Assembly: GCA_920105625.2 (NCBI GenBank)
Contig: OV050033.1
Coordinates: 113,421,700 to 113,485,699, forward strand
DNA length: 64,000 bases
DNA from: Clusia tigrina
Lineage: Eukaryota > Arthropoda > Insecta > Diptera > Clusiidae
Direction of reading: 5' to 3'
The translations under genes and the position numbers were made by a program. Positions 24,892-38,100 of the stretch are shown piece after piece (the first letter of the stretch is position 1; each line of letters opens with the position of its first letter). The notes below the pieces were generated by a model. It searched no databases and was not told the origin of the DNA. It saw only the letters and a list, made by a program, of their open reading frames with translations.

Positions 24892-25786
24892 TTTTTATGA
24901 CGCTCCAGTAAAAAGTTACAGGCATTTGTATGTTGCAAACTTTGATAGGTGTAGGACGTACAGTATAGAAGTTAGGGCCATTTGAAGTTTTATCAGTGTT
25001 TGATGTGGGACTCAAGGGTAGCATAGCTTTGAGTGATAGCTTAAATTGACAAGAGGCTCGAGTACTTTATTGTTACAAAATTTCAAGGTTTTATGACGCT
25101 CCAGTAAAAAGTTGCAAGCATTTGTGTGTTGCAAACTTTGATAGGTGTAGGACATACCGTATAGAAGTTAGGGCCATATGAAGATTTATCAGTGTTTGAT
25201 TTGGGACTCCAGGGTAGCATAGCTTTGAGCGATAGCTTAAATTGACAAGAGGCTCGAGTTCTTTATTGTTACAAAATTTCAAGGTTATATGATGCTCCAG
25301 TAAAAAGTTACAAGCATTTGTATGTTGCAAACTTTGATAGGTGTAGGACGTACCGTATAGAAGTTAGGGCCATTTGAATTTTTATCAGTGTTTGATGTAC
25401 GACTCAAGGGAAGCATAGCTTTGAACGATAGCTTAAATTGACAAGAGGCTCGAGTACTTTATTGTTACAAAATTTCAAGGTTTTTGACGCTCCAGTAAAA
25501 AGTTACAAGCATTTGTATGTTGCAAACTTTGATAGGTGTAGGGCGTGCCGTATAGAAGTTAGGGCCATTTGAAGTTATATCAGTGTTTGATTTGGGACTC
25601 AAGGGTAGCATAGCTTTGAGCGATAGCGTAAATTGACAAGAGGCTCGAGTACTTTATTGTTACAAAATTTCAAGGTTATATGATGGTAAAGTAAAAAGTT
25701 ACAAGCATTTGAATGTCGCAAACTTTGATAGGTGTATGACGTACCGTATAGAAGTTAGGGCCATTTGAAGTTTTATCAGTCTTTGA
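24892..25786 (+). repeat. Duplicated block, copy 2 (partner 19,016-19,908)
   Basis: The match starts within a base or two of the point where the 1,763-bp duplication ends (24,890), so this is a sharp junction between two block types. The junction unit reads TCAATTTTTTATG instead of TCAAGGTTTTATG. Private changes include TGATGGTAAAG and GATTTTGGACTC. Confidence 0.88.
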
Positions 25787-26809
25787 TTTTGGACTCAAGG
25801 GTAGCATAGCTTTGAGCGATAACTTAAATTGAAAAGAGGCTCGAGTACTTTATTGTTACAAAATTTCAAGGTTTTATGACGCTCCAGTAAAAAGTTACAA
25901 GCATTTGTGTGTTGCAAACTTTGATAGGTGTAGGACGTACCGTATAGAAGTTAGGGCCATTTGAATTTTTATCAGTGTTTGATGTGGGACTCAAGGGTAG
26001 CATAGCTTTGAGCGATAGCTTAAATTGACAAGAGGCTCGAGTACTTTATTGTTACAAAATTTCAAGGTTTTATGACGCTCCAGTAAAAAGTTGCAAGCAT
26101 TTGTATGTTGCAAACTTTGATGGGTGTAGGACGTACCATATAGAAGTTAGCGCCATTTGAAGTTTTATCAGTGTTTGATTTGGGTCTCAAGGGTAGCATA
26201 GCTTTGAGCGATAGCTTAAATTGAAAAGAGGCTCGAGTACTTTATTGTTGCAAAATTTCAAGGTTTTATGACGCTCCAGTAAAAAGTTACAAGCATTTGT
26301 GTGTTGCAAACTTTGATAGGTGTAGGACGTACCGTATAGAAGTAAGGGCCATTTGAAGATTTATCAGTGTTTGATTTGGGACTCAAGGGTAGCATAGCTT
26401 TGAGTGATAGCTTAAATTGACAAGAGGCTCGAGTACTTTATTGTTACAAAATTTCAAGGTTTTATGACGCTCCAGTAAAAAGTTGCAAGCATTTGTGTGT
26501 TGCAAACTTTGATAGGTGTAGGTCATACCGTATAGAAGTTAGGGCTATTTGAAGATTTATCAGTGTTTGATTTGGGACTCCAGGGTAGCATAGCTTTGAG
26601 CGATAGCTTAAATTGACAAGAGGCTCGAGTACTTTTTTGTTACAAAATTTCAAGGTTATATGATGCTCCAGTAAAAAGTTACAAGCATTTGTATGTTGCA
26701 AACTTTGATAGGTGTATGACGTGCCGTATAGAAGTTGGGGCCATTTAAAGTTTTATCAGTGTTTGATTTGGGACTCAACGGTAGCATAGCTTTGAACGAT
26801 AGCTTAAAT

Positions 26810-28800
26810 TGACAAGGGGCTCGAGTACTTTATTGTTACAAAATTTCAAGGTTTTTGACGCTCCAGTAAAAAGTTACAAGCATTTGTATGTTGCAAACTT
26901 TGATAGGTGTAGGACGTACCGTATAGAAGTTAGGGCCATTTGAAGATTTATCAGTGTTTGATTTGGGACTCAAGGGTAGCATAGCTTTGAGCGATAGTTT
27001 AAATTGACATTAGGCTCGAGTACTCTATTGTTCCAAAATTTCAAGGTTTTATGACGCTCTAGTAAAAACTTGCAAGCATTTGTATGTTGCAGACTTTGAT
27101 AGGTGTAGGACGTACCGTATAGAAGTTAGGGCCATTTGAAGCTTTATCAGTGTCTGATTTGGGACTCAAGGGTAGCATAGCTTTGAGCGATAGCTTAAAT
27201 TGACAAGAGGCTCGAGTACTTTATTGTTGCAAAATTTCAAGGTTTTATGACGATCCAGTTAAAAGATACAAGCATTTGTATGTTGCAAACTTTGATAGGT
27301 GTATGACATTCCGTATAGAAGTTAGGGCCATTTGAAGTTTTATCAGTGTTTGATTTGGGACTCAAGGGTAGCATAGCTTTGAGCGATAACTTAAATTGAA
27401 AAGAGCCTCGAGTACTTTATTGTTACAAAATTTCAAGGTTTTATGACGCTCCAGTAAAAAGTTACAAGCATTTGTGTGTTGCAAACTTTGATAGGTGTAG
27501 GACGTACCGTATAGAAGTTAGGGCCATTTGAATTTTTATCAGTGTTTGATGTGGGACTCAAGGGTAGCATAGCTTTGAGCGATAGCTTAAATTGACAAGA
27601 GGCTCGAGTACTTTATTGTTACAAAATTTCAAGGTTTTATGACGCTCCAGTAAAAAGTTGCAAGCATTTGTATGTTGCAAACTTTGATGGGTGTAGGACG
27701 TACCATATAGAAGTTAGCGCCATTTGAAGTTTTATCAGTGTTTGATTTGGGTCTCAAGGGTAGCATAGCTTTGAGCGATAGCTTAAATTGACAAGAGGCT
27801 CGAGTACTTTATTGTTGCAAAATTTCAAGGTTTTATGACGCTCCAGTTAAAAGATACAAGCATTTGTATGTTGCAAACTTTGATAGGTGTATGACATACC
27901 GCATAGAAGTTAGGGCCATTTGAAGTTTTATCAGTGTTTGATTTGGGACTCAAGGGTAGCATAGCTTTGAGCGATAACTTAAATTGAAAAGAGGCTCGAG
28001 TACTTTATTGTTACAAAATTTCAAGGTTTTATGACGCTCCAGTAAAAAGTTACAAGCATTTGTGTGTTGCAAACTTTGATAGGTGTAGGACGTACCGTAT
28101 AGAAGTAAGGGCCATTTGAAGATTTATCAGTGTTTGATGTGGGACTCAAGGGTAGCATAGCTTTGAGTGATAGCTTAAATTGACAAGAGGCTCGAGTACT
28201 TTATTGTTACAAAATTTCAAGGTTTTATGACGCTCCAGTAAAAAGTTGCAAGCATTTGTGTGTTGCAAACTTTGATAGGTGTAGGACATACCGTATAGAA
28301 GTTAGGGCCATTTGAAGATTTATCAGTGTTTGATTTGGGACTCCAGGGTAGCATAGCTTTGAGCGATAGCTTAAATTGACAAGAGGCTCGAGTACTTTAT
28401 TGTTACAAAATTTCAAGGTTATATGATGCTCCAGTAAAAAGTTACAAGCATTTGTATGTTGCAAACTTTGATAGGTGTATGACGTGCCGTATAGAAGTTA
28501 GGGCCATTTGAAGTTATATCAGAGTTTGATTTGGGACTCAAGGGTAGCATAGCTTTGAGCGATAACCTAAATTGACAAGAGGCTCGAGTACTTTATTGTT
28601 ACAAAATTTCAAGGTTTTATGACGCTCCAGTAAAAAGTTACAAGCATTTGTATGTTGCAAACTTTGATAGGTGTAGGACTTACCGTATAGAAGTTAGGGC
28701 CATTTGAATTTTTATCAGTGTTTGATGTACGACTCAAGGGTAGCATAGCTTTGAACGATAGCTTAAATTGACCAGAGGCTCGAGTACTTTATTGTTACAA
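26810..28800 (+). repeat. Mosaic of older blocks before the zone 3 boundary
   Basis: About 26,810-27,150 matches the GACAAGGGGCTC/GGTTTTTGACG/GACATTAGG units of 22.1-22.4 and 23.9-24.2 kb. About 28,130-28,800 matches 21,275-21,945 (offset 6,856, 35 units minus 4 bp), with GAGTGATAG, GACTCCAGG, GACGTGCCG, ATCAGAGTTTG and GATGTACGACTC in the same order. Units in between carry AGATACAAGC and GTTAGCGCC. Confidence 0.75.
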
Positions 28801-28959
28801 AATTTCAAGGTTTTATGACGCTCCAGTAAAAAGTTACAAGCATTTGTATGTTGCAAACTTTGATAGGTGTAGGACGTACCGTATAGAAGTTAGGGCCATT
28901 TGAAGTTTTATCAGTGTTTGATTTGGGACTCAAGGGTAGCATAGCTTTGAGCGATAACT

Positions 28960-30990
28960 TAAATTGACAAGAGGCTCGAGTACTTTATTGTTACAAAATT
29001 TCAAGGTTTTATGACGCTCCAGTAAAAAGTTACAGGCATTTGCATGTTGCAAACTTTGATAGGTGTAGGACGTACCGTATAGAAGTTAGGGCCATTTGAA
29101 GATTTATCAGTGTTTGATTTGGGACTCAAGGGTAGCATAGCTTTGAGCGATAGCTTAAATTGACAAGAGGCTCGAGTACTTTATTGTTACAAAATTTCAA
29201 GGTTTTATGACGCTCCAGTAAAAAGTTGCAAGCATTTGTATGTTGCAAACTTTGATAGGTGTAGGACGTACCGTATAGAAGTTAGGGCCATTTGAAGATT
29301 TATCAGTGTTTGATTTGGGACTCAAGGGTAGCATAGCTTTGAGCGATAGCTTAAATTGACAAGAGGCTCGAGTACTTTATTGCTAAAAAATTTCAAGGAT
29401 TTATGACGCTCCAGTAAAAAGTTACAAGCAATTGTATGTTGCAAACTTTGATAGGTGTAGGACGTACCGTATAGAAGTTAGGGCCATTTGTAGTTTTATC
29501 AGTGTTTGATGTGGGACTCAAGGGTAGCATAGCTTTGAGCGATAGCTTAAATTGACAAGAGGCTCGAGTACTTTATTGTTACAAAATTTCAAGATTTTAT
29601 GACGCTCCAGTAAAAAGTTGCAAGCATTTGTATGTTGCAAACTTTGATAGGTGTAGGACGTACCGTATAGAAGTTAGGGCCATTTGAAGTTTTATCAGTG
29701 TTTGATGTGGGACTCAAGGGTAGCATAGCTTTGAGCGATAGCTTAAATTGACAAGAGGCTCGAGTACTTTATTGCTACAAAATTTCAAGGATTTATGACG
29801 CTCCAGTAAAAAGTTACAAGCAATTGTATGTTGCAAACTTTCATAGGTGTAGGACGTACCGTATAGAAGTTAGGACCATTTGAAGTTTTATCAGTGTTTG
29901 ATGTGGGACTCAAGGGTAGCATAGCTTTGAGCGATAGCTTAAATTGACAAGAGGCTCGAGTACTTTATTGTTACAAAATTTCAAGGTTTTATGACGCTCC
30001 AGTAAAAAGTTACAGGCATTTGCATGTTGCAAACTTTGATAGGTGTAGGACGTACCGTATAGAAGTTAGGGCCATTTGAAGATTTATCAGTGTTTGATTT
30101 GGGACTCAAGGGTAGCATAGCTTTGAGCGATAGCTTAAATTGACAAGAGGCTCGAGTACTTTATTGTTACAAAATTTCAAGGTTTTATGACGCTCCAGTA
30201 AAAAGTTGCAAGCATTTGTATGTTGCAAACTTTGATAGGTGTAGGACGTACCGTATAGAAGTTAGGGCCATTTGAAGATTTATCAGTGTTTGATTTGGGA
30301 CTCAAGGGTAGCATAGCTTTGAGCGATAGCTTAAATTGACAAGAGGCTCGAGTACTTTATTGCTACAAAATTTCAAGGATTTATGACGCTCCAGTAAAAA
30401 GTTACAAGCAATTGTATGTTGCAAACTTTGATAGGTGTAGGACGTACCGTATAGAAGTTAGGGCCATTTGTAGTTTTATCAGTGTTTGATGTGGGACTTA
30501 AGGGTAGCATAGCTTTGAGCGATAGCTTAAATTGACAAGAGGCTCGAGTACTTTATTGTTACAAAATTTCAAGATTTTATGACGCTCCAGTAAAAAGTTG
30601 TAAGCATTTGTATGTTGCAAACTTTGATAGGTGTAGGACGTACCGTATAGAAGTTAGGGCCATTTGAAGTTTTATCAGTGTTTGATGTGGGACTCAAGGG
30701 TAGCATAGCTTTGAGCGATAGCTTAAATTGACAAGAGGCTCGAGTACTTTATTGCTACAACATTTCAAGGATTTATGACGCTCCAGTAAAAAGTTACAAG
30801 CAATTGTATGTTGCAAACTTTGATAGGTGTAGGACGTACCGTATAGAAGTTAGGACCATTTGAAGTTTTATCAGTGTTTGATGTGGGACTCAAGGGTAGC
30901 ATAGCTTTGAGCGATAGCTTAAATTGACAAGAGGCTCGAGTACTTTATTGTTACAAAATTTCAAGGTTTTATGACGCTCCAGTAAAAAGT
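28960..30990 (+). repeat. 980-bp (5-monomer) higher-order repeat, two copies
   Basis: Five monomer types in fixed order occur twice (28,960-29,939 and 29,940 to about 30,990): ACAGGCATTTGCATG, GCAAGC with GAAGATTTA, AAGGATTTATG with CAATTG and TTGTAG, AAGATTTTATG with GCAAGC or GTAAGC, and AAGGATTTATG with GGACCATTTG. The same pair appears within the 35.1-37.3 kb partner. The 5-unit amplification therefore came before the larger duplication. Confidence 0.9.
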
Positions 30991-31970
30991 TACAAGCAAT
31001 TGTATGTTGCAAACTTTGATAGGTGTATGACGTACCATATAGAAGTAAGGGCCATTTGAAGTTTTATCAGTGTTTTATTTGGGACTCAAGGGTAGCATAG
31101 CTTTGAGCGATAACCTAAATTGACAAGAGGCTCGAGTACTTTATTGTTACAAAATTTCAAGGTTTTATGACGCTCCAGTAAAAAGTTGCAAGCATTTGTA
31201 TGTTGCAAACTTTGATAGGTGTAGGACGTACCGTATAGAAGTTAGGGCCATTTGTAGTTTTATCAGTGTTTGATGTGGGACTTAAGGGTAGCATAGCTTT
31301 GAGCGATAGCTTAAATTGACAAGAGGCTCGAGTACTTTATTGTTACAAAATTTCAAGATTTTATGACGCTCCAGTAAAAAGTTGTAAGCATTTGTATGTT
31401 GCAAACTTTGATAGGTGTAGGACGTACCGTATAGAAGTTAGGGCCATTTGAAGTTTTATCAGTGTTTGATGTGGGACTCAAGGGTAGCATAGCTTTGAGC
31501 GATAGCTTAAATTGACAAGAGGCTCGAGTACTTTATTGCTACAACATTTCAAGGATTTATGACGCTCCAGTAAAAAGTTACAAGCAATTGTATGTTGCAA
31601 ACTTTGATAGGTGTAGGACGTACCGTATAGAAGTTAGGACCATTTGAAGTTTTATCAGTGTTTGATGTGGGACTCAAGGGTAGCATAGCTTTGAGCGATA
31701 GCTTAAATTGACAAGAGGCTCGAGTACTTTATTGTTACAAAATTTCAAGGTTTTATGACGCTCCAGTAAAAAGTTACAAGCAATTGTATGTTGCAAACTT
31801 TGATAGGTGTATGACGTACCATATAGAAGTAAGGGCCATTTGAAGTTTTATCAGTGTTTTATTTGGGACTCAAGGGTAGCATAGCTTTGAGCGATAACCT
31901 AAATTGACAAGAGGCTCGAGTACTTTATTGTTACAAAATTTCAAGGTTTTATGACGCTCCAGTAAAAAGT
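30415..31970 (+). repeat. 784-bp (4-monomer) tandem duplication
   Basis: The two copies are about 30,415-31,198 and 31,199-31,970. Shared markers at exactly 784-bp spacing are TTGTAGTTTT with GGGACTTAAGG, GTTGTAAGC (30,597/31,381), CTACAACATTTC, and ACCATATAGAAGTAAGG (31,029/31,813). The partner block at 35.1-40.0 kb has a single copy, so this step either followed the large duplication or was lost from the partner. Confidence 0.9.
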
Positions 31971-34900
31971 TACAAGCATTTGTATGTTGCAAACTTTGAT
32001 AGGTGTAGGAAGTACCGTATAGAAGTTAGGGCCATTTGAATTTTTATCAGTGTTTGATGTACGACTCAAGGGTAGCATAGCTTTAAGCGATAGCTTAAAT
32101 TGACAAGAGGCTCGAGTACTTTATTGTTACAAAATTTCAAGGTTTTATGACGCTCCAGTAAAAAGTTGCAAGCATTTGTGTATTGCAAACTTTGATAGGT
32201 GTAGGACGTACCATATAGAAGTTAGGGCCATTTGAAGTTCTATCAGTGTTTGATTTGGGACTCAAGGGTAGCATAGCTTTGAGCGAAACCTTAAATTGAC
32301 AAGAGGCTCGAGTACATTATTGTTACAAAATTTCAAGGTTTTATGACGCTCCAGTCAAAAGTTACAGGCATTTGTATGTTGCAAACTTTGATAGGTGTAG
32401 GACGTACCATATAGAAGTTAGGGCCATTTGAAGTTTTATCTGTGTTTTATTTGGGACTCAAGGGTAGCATAGGTTTGAGCGATAGCTTAAATTTACAAGA
32501 GGCTAGAGAACTTTATTGTTACAAAATTTTAAGGTTTTATGACGCTCCAGTTAAAAGTTAAAAGCATTTGTATGTTGTAAACTTTGATAGGTGTATGACG
32601 TACCGTATAGAAGTTAGGGCCATTTGAAGTTTTATCAGTGTTTGATGTGGGACTCAAGGGTAGCATAGCTTTGAGCGATAGCTTAAATTGACAAGAGGCT
32701 CGAGTACTTTATTGTTACAAAATTTCAAGGTTTTATGACGCTCCAGTAAAAAGTTGCAAGCATTTGTATGTTGCAAACTTTGATAGGTGTAGGACGTACC
32801 GTATAGAAGTTAGGGCCATTTGAAGTTTTATCAGTGTTTGATGTGGGACTCAAGGGTAGCATAGCTTTGAGCGATAACTTAAATTGACAAGAGGCTCGAG
32901 TACTTTATTGTTACAAAATTTCAAGGTTTTATGACGCTCCAGTAAAAAGTTACAGGCATTTGTATGTTGCAAACTTTGATAGGTGTAGGACGTACCGTAT
33001 AGAAGTTAGGGCCATTTGAAGTTTTATCAGTGTTTGATGTGGGACTCAAGGGTAGCATAGCTTTGAGCGATAGTTTAAATTGACAAGAGGCTCGAGTACT
33101 TTATTCTTGCAAAATTTCAAGGTTTTATGACGATCCAGTTAAAAGATACAAGCATTTGTATGTTGCAAACTTTGATAGGTGTATGACATACCGTATAGAA
33201 GTTAGGGCCATTTGAAGTTTTATCAGTGTTTGATTTGGGACTCAAGGGTAGCATAGCTTTGAGCGATAACTTAAATTGAAAAGAGGCTCGAGTACTTTAT
33301 TGTTACAAAATTTCAAGGTTTTATGACGCTCCAGTAAAAAGTTGCAAGCATTTGTATGTTGCAAACTTTGATAGGTGTAGGACGTACCGTATAGAAGTTA
33401 GGGCCATTTGAAGTTTTATCAGTGTTTGATGTGGGACTCAAGGGTAGCATAGCTTTGAGCGATAACTTAAATTGACAAGAGGCTCGAGTACTTTATTGTT
33501 ACACAATTTCAAGGTTTTATGACGCTCCAGTAAAAAGTTACAGGCAATTGTATGTTGCAAACTTTGATAGGTGTAGGACGTACCGTATAGAGGTTAGGGC
33601 CATTTGAAGTTTTATCAGTGTTTGATGTGGGACTTAAGGGTAGCATAGCTTTGAGCGATAGCTTAAATTGACAAGAGGCTCGAGTACTTTATTGTTACAA
33701 AATTTCACGGTTTTATGACGCTCCAGTAAAAAGTTGCAAGCATTTGTATGTTGCAAACTTTGATAGGTGTAGGACGTACCGTATAGAAGTTAGGGCCATT
33801 TGAAGATTTATCAGTGTTTGATGTGGGACTCAAGGGTAGCATAGCTTTGAGCGATAGCTTAAATTGACAAGAGGCTCGAGTACTTTATTGTTACAAAATT
33901 TCAAGGTTCTATGACGCTCCAGTAAAAAGTTACAAGCAGTTGTATGTTGCAAACTTTGATAGGTGTATGACGTACGGTATAGAAGTTAGGGCCATTTGAA
34001 GTTTTATCAGTGTTTGATTTGGGACTCAAGGGTAGCATAGCTTTGAGCGATAACCTAAATAGACAAGAGGCTCGAGTACTTTATTGTTACAAAATTTCAA
34101 GGTTTTATGACGCTCCAGTAAAAAGTTACAAGCATTTGTATGTTGCAAATTTTGATAGGTGTATGACGTACCGTATAGAAGTTAGGGCCATTTGAAGTTT
34201 TATCAGTGTTTGATTTGGGTCTCAAGGGTAGCATAGCTTTGAGCGATAACTTAAATTGACAAGAGGCTCGAGTACTTTATTGTTACAAAATTTCAAGGTT
34301 TTATGACGCTCCAGTAAAAAGTTACAGGCATTTGCATGTTGCAAACTTTCATAGGTGTAGGACGTACCGTATAGAAGTTAGGGCCATTTGAAGTTTTATC
34401 AGTGTTTGATGTGGGACTCAAGGGTAGCATAGCTTTGAGCGATAGCTTAAATTGACAAGAGGCTCGAGTACTTTATTGTTACAAAATTTCAAGGTTTTAT
34501 GACGCTCCAGTAAAAAGTTACAGGCATTTGTATGTTGCAAACTTTGATAGGTGTAGGACGTACCGTATAGAAGTTAGGGCCATTTGAAGTTTTATCAGTG
34601 TTTGATGTGGGACTCAAGGGTAGCATAGCTTTGAGCGATAGCTTAAATTGACAAGAGGCTCGAGTACTTTATTGTTACAAAATTTCAAGGTTTTATGACG
34701 CTCCAGTAAAAAGTTGCAAGCATTTGTATGTTGCAAACTTTGATAGGTGTAGGACGTACCGTATAGAAGTTAGGGCCATTTGAAGATTTATCAGTGTTTG
34801 ATTTGGGACTCAAGGGTAGCATAGCTTTGAGCGATAGCTTAAATTGACAAGAGGCTCGAGTATTTTATTGTTACAAAATTTCAAGGTTTTATGACGCTCC

Positions 34901-35146
34901 AGTAAAAAGTTGCAAGCATTTGTATGTTGCAAACTTTGATAGGTGTAGGACGTACCGTATAGAAGTTAGGGCCATTTGAAGTTTTATCAGTGTTTGATGT
35001 GGGACTCAAGGGTAGCATAGCTTTGAGCGATAGCTTAAATTGACAAGAGGCTCGAGTACTTTATTGTTACAAAATTTCAAGGTTTTATGACGCTCCAGTA
35101 AAAAGTTACAAGCATTTGTATGTTGCAAATTTTGATAGGTGTATGA

Positions 35147-38100
35147 CGTACCGTATAGAAGTTAGGGCCATTTGAAGTTTTATCAGTGTTTGATTTGGGA
35201 CTCAAGGGTAGCATAGCTTTGAGCGATAACTTAAATTGACAAGAGGCTCGAGTACTTTATTGTTACAAAATTTCAAGGTTTTATGACGCTCCAGTAAAAA
35301 GTTACAGGCATTTGCATGTTGCAAACTTTGATAGGTGTAGGACGTACCGTATAGAAGTTAGGGCCATTTGAAGATTTATCAGTGTTTGATTTGGGACTCA
35401 AGGGTAGCATAGCTTTGTGCGATAGCTTAAATTGACAAGAGGCTCGAGTACTTTATTGTTACAAAATTTCAAGGTTTTATGACGCTCCAGTAAAAAGTTG
35501 CAAGCATTTGTATGTTGCAAACTTTGATAGGTGTAGGACGTACCGTATAGAAGTTAGGGCCATTTGAAGATTTATCAGTGTTTGATTTGGAACTCAAGGG
35601 TAGCATAGCTTTGAGCGATAGCTTAAATTGACAAGAGGCTCGAGTACTTTATTGCTACAAAATTTCAAGGATTTATGACGCTCCAGTAAAAAGTTACAAG
35701 CAATTGTATGTTGCAAACTTTGATAGGTGTAGGACGTACCGTATAGAAGTTAGGGCCATTTGTAGTTTTATCAGTGTTTGATGTGGGACTCAAGGGTAGC
35801 ATAGCTTTGAGCGATAGCTTAAATTGACAAGAGGCTCGAGTACTTTATTGTTACAAAATTTCAAGATTTTATGACGCTCCAGTAAAAAGTTGCAAGCATT
35901 TGTATGTTGCAAACTTTGATAGGTGTAGGACGTACCGTATAGAATTAGGGCCATTTGAAGTTTTATCAGTGTTTGATGTGGGACTCAAGGGTAGCATAGC
36001 TTTGAGCGATAGCTTAAATTGACAAGAGGCTCGAGTACTTTATTGCTACAAAATTTCAAGGATTTATGACGCTCCAGTAAAAAGTTACAAGCAATTGTAT
36101 GTTGCAAACTTTGATAGGTGTAGGACGTACCGTATAGAAGTTAGGACCATTTGAAGTTTTATCAGTGTTTGATGTGGGACTCAAGGGTAGCATAGCTTTG
36201 AGCGATAGCTTAAATTGACAAGAGGCTCGAGTACTTTATTGTTACAAAATTTCAAGGTTTTATGACGCTCCAGTAAAAAGTTACAGGCATTTGCATGTTG
36301 CAAACTTTGATAGGTGTAGGACGTACCGTATAGAAGTTAGGGCCATTTGAAGATTTATCAGTGTTTGATTTGGGACTCAAGGGTAGCATAGCTTTGAGCG
36401 ATAGCTTAAATTGACAAGAGGCTCGAGTACTTTATTGTTACAAAATTTCAAGGTTTTATGACGCTCCAGTAAAAAGTTGCAAGCATTTGTATGTTGCAAA
36501 CTTTGATAGGTGTAGGACGTACCGTATAGAAGTTAGGGCCATTTGAAGATTTATCAGTGTTTGATTTGGGACTCAAGGGTAGCATAGCTTTGAGCGATAG
36601 CTTAAATTGACAAGAGGCTCGAGTACTTTATTGCTACAAAATTTCAAGGATTTATGACGCTCCAGTAAAAAGTTACAAGCAATTGTATGTTGCAAACTTT
36701 GATAGGTGTAGGACGTACCGTATAGAAGTTAGGGCCATTTGTAGTTTTATCAGTGTTTGATGTGGGACTTAAGGGTAGCATAGCTTTGAGCGATAGCTTA
36801 AATTGACAAGAGGCTCGAGTACTTTATTGTTACAAAATTTCAAGATTTTATGACGCTCCAGTAAAAAGTTGTAAGCATTTGTATGTTGCAAACTTTGATA
36901 GGTGTAGGACGTACCGTATAGAAGTTAGGGCCATTTGAAGTTTTATCAGTGTTTGATGTGGGACTCAAGGGTAGCATAGCTTTGAGCGATAGCTTAAATT
37001 GACAAGAGGCTCGAGTACTTTATTGCTACAAAATTACAAGGATTTATGACGCTCCAGTAAAAAGTTACAAGCAATTGTATGTTGCAAACTTTGATAGGTG
37101 TAGGACGTACCGTATAGAAGTTAGGACCATTTGAAGTTTTATCAGTGTTTGATGTGGGACTCAAGGGTAGCATAGCTTTGAGCGATAGCTTAAATTGACA
37201 AGAGGCTCGAGTACTTTATTGTTACAAAATTTCAAGGTTTTATGACGCTCCAGTAAAAAGTTACAAGCAATTGTATGTTGCAAACTTTGATAGGTGTATG
37301 ACGTACCATATAGAAGTAAGGGCCATTTGAAGTTTTATCAGTGTTTTATTTGGGACTCAATGGTAGCATAGCTTTGAGCGATAACCTAAATTGACAAGAG
37401 GCTCGAGTACTTTATTGTTACAAAATTTCAAGGTTTTATGACGCTCCAGTAAAAAGTTACAAGCATTTGTATGTTGCAAACTTTGATAGGTGTAGGAAGT
37501 ACCGTATAGAAGTTAGGGCCATTTGAATTTTTATCAGTGTTTGATGTACGACTCAAGGGTAGCATAGCTTTAAGCGATAGCTTAAATTGACAAGAGGCTC
37601 GAGTACTTTATTGTTACAAAATTTCAAGGTTTTATGACGCTCCAGTAAAAAGTTGCAAGCATTTGTGTATTGCAAACTTTGATAAGTGTAGGACGTACCA
37701 TATAGAAGTTAGGGCCATTTGAAGTTCTATCAGTGTTTGATTTGGGACTCAAGGGTAGCATAGCTTTGAGCGAAACCTTAAATTGACAAGAGGCTCGAGT
37801 ACATTATTGTTACAAAATTTCAAGGTTTTATGACGCTCCAGTCAAAAGTTACAGGCATTTGTATGTTGCAAACTTTGATAGGTGTAGGACGTACCATATA
37901 GAAGTTAGGGCCATTTGAAGTTTTATCTGTGTTTTATTTGGGACTCAAGGGTAGCATAGGTTTGAGCGATAGCTTAAATTTACAAGAGGCTAGAGAACTT
38001 TATTGTTACAAAATTTTAAGGTTTTATGACGCTCCAGTTAAAAGTTAAAAGCATTTGTATGTTGTAAACTTTGATAGGTGTACGACGTACCGTATAGAAG

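Larger units (their letters stand above)
9310..28875 (+). repeat. Array zone 2: TTGAAAAG-containing monomer mix
   Basis: This zone has about 100 monomers and no gene. A variant with GATAACTTAAATTGAAAAG first appears at about 9,365 and recurs to about 28,000. Common companions are GACATACC, AGATACAAGC (from 16,096), GTTAGCGCC (16,546, 20,268, 26,148, 27,714), GATGTACGACTC (19.5-28.7 kb) and GACTCCAGG. TTATATGATGCTAAAG units continue at 10,590, 12,353, 13,529, 19,800 and, as TGATGGTAAAG, 25,678, then stop. The zone holds two very young tandem duplications, described separately. Confidence 0.7.
28875..34510 (+). repeat. Large segmental duplication, copy 1 (partner 35,147-39,997)
   Basis: Monomer order and rare variants here recur downstream in two collinear parts. 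About 28,875-30,990 matches at offset 6,272 (6,271 after a one-base deletion at 35,945). About 31,740-34,510 matches at offset 5,487. The 784-bp drop in offset is exactly four monomers. It corresponds to the tandem duplication at 30,415-31,970, which is single-copy in the partner. Shared markers include CAAGCAATTG, AGTAAGGGCC, GGAAGTACC, GCGAAACCTT, GGCTAGAGAAC and AAATAGACAAG. Confidence 0.9.

Noticed and set aside
14726..28464. Fourteen minus-strand ORFs of 66-79 codons, mostly beginning MQHTNACNFLLE
   Set aside because: Most begin at TTG in the TTGCAA palindrome at a fixed monomer phase, which is not a normal nuclear eukaryotic start. They open only where GCAAGC replaces ACAAGC and so removes a TAA. 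Length is set by the repeat, and there is no domain, promoter or separate conservation. They are chance frames in satellite DNA.
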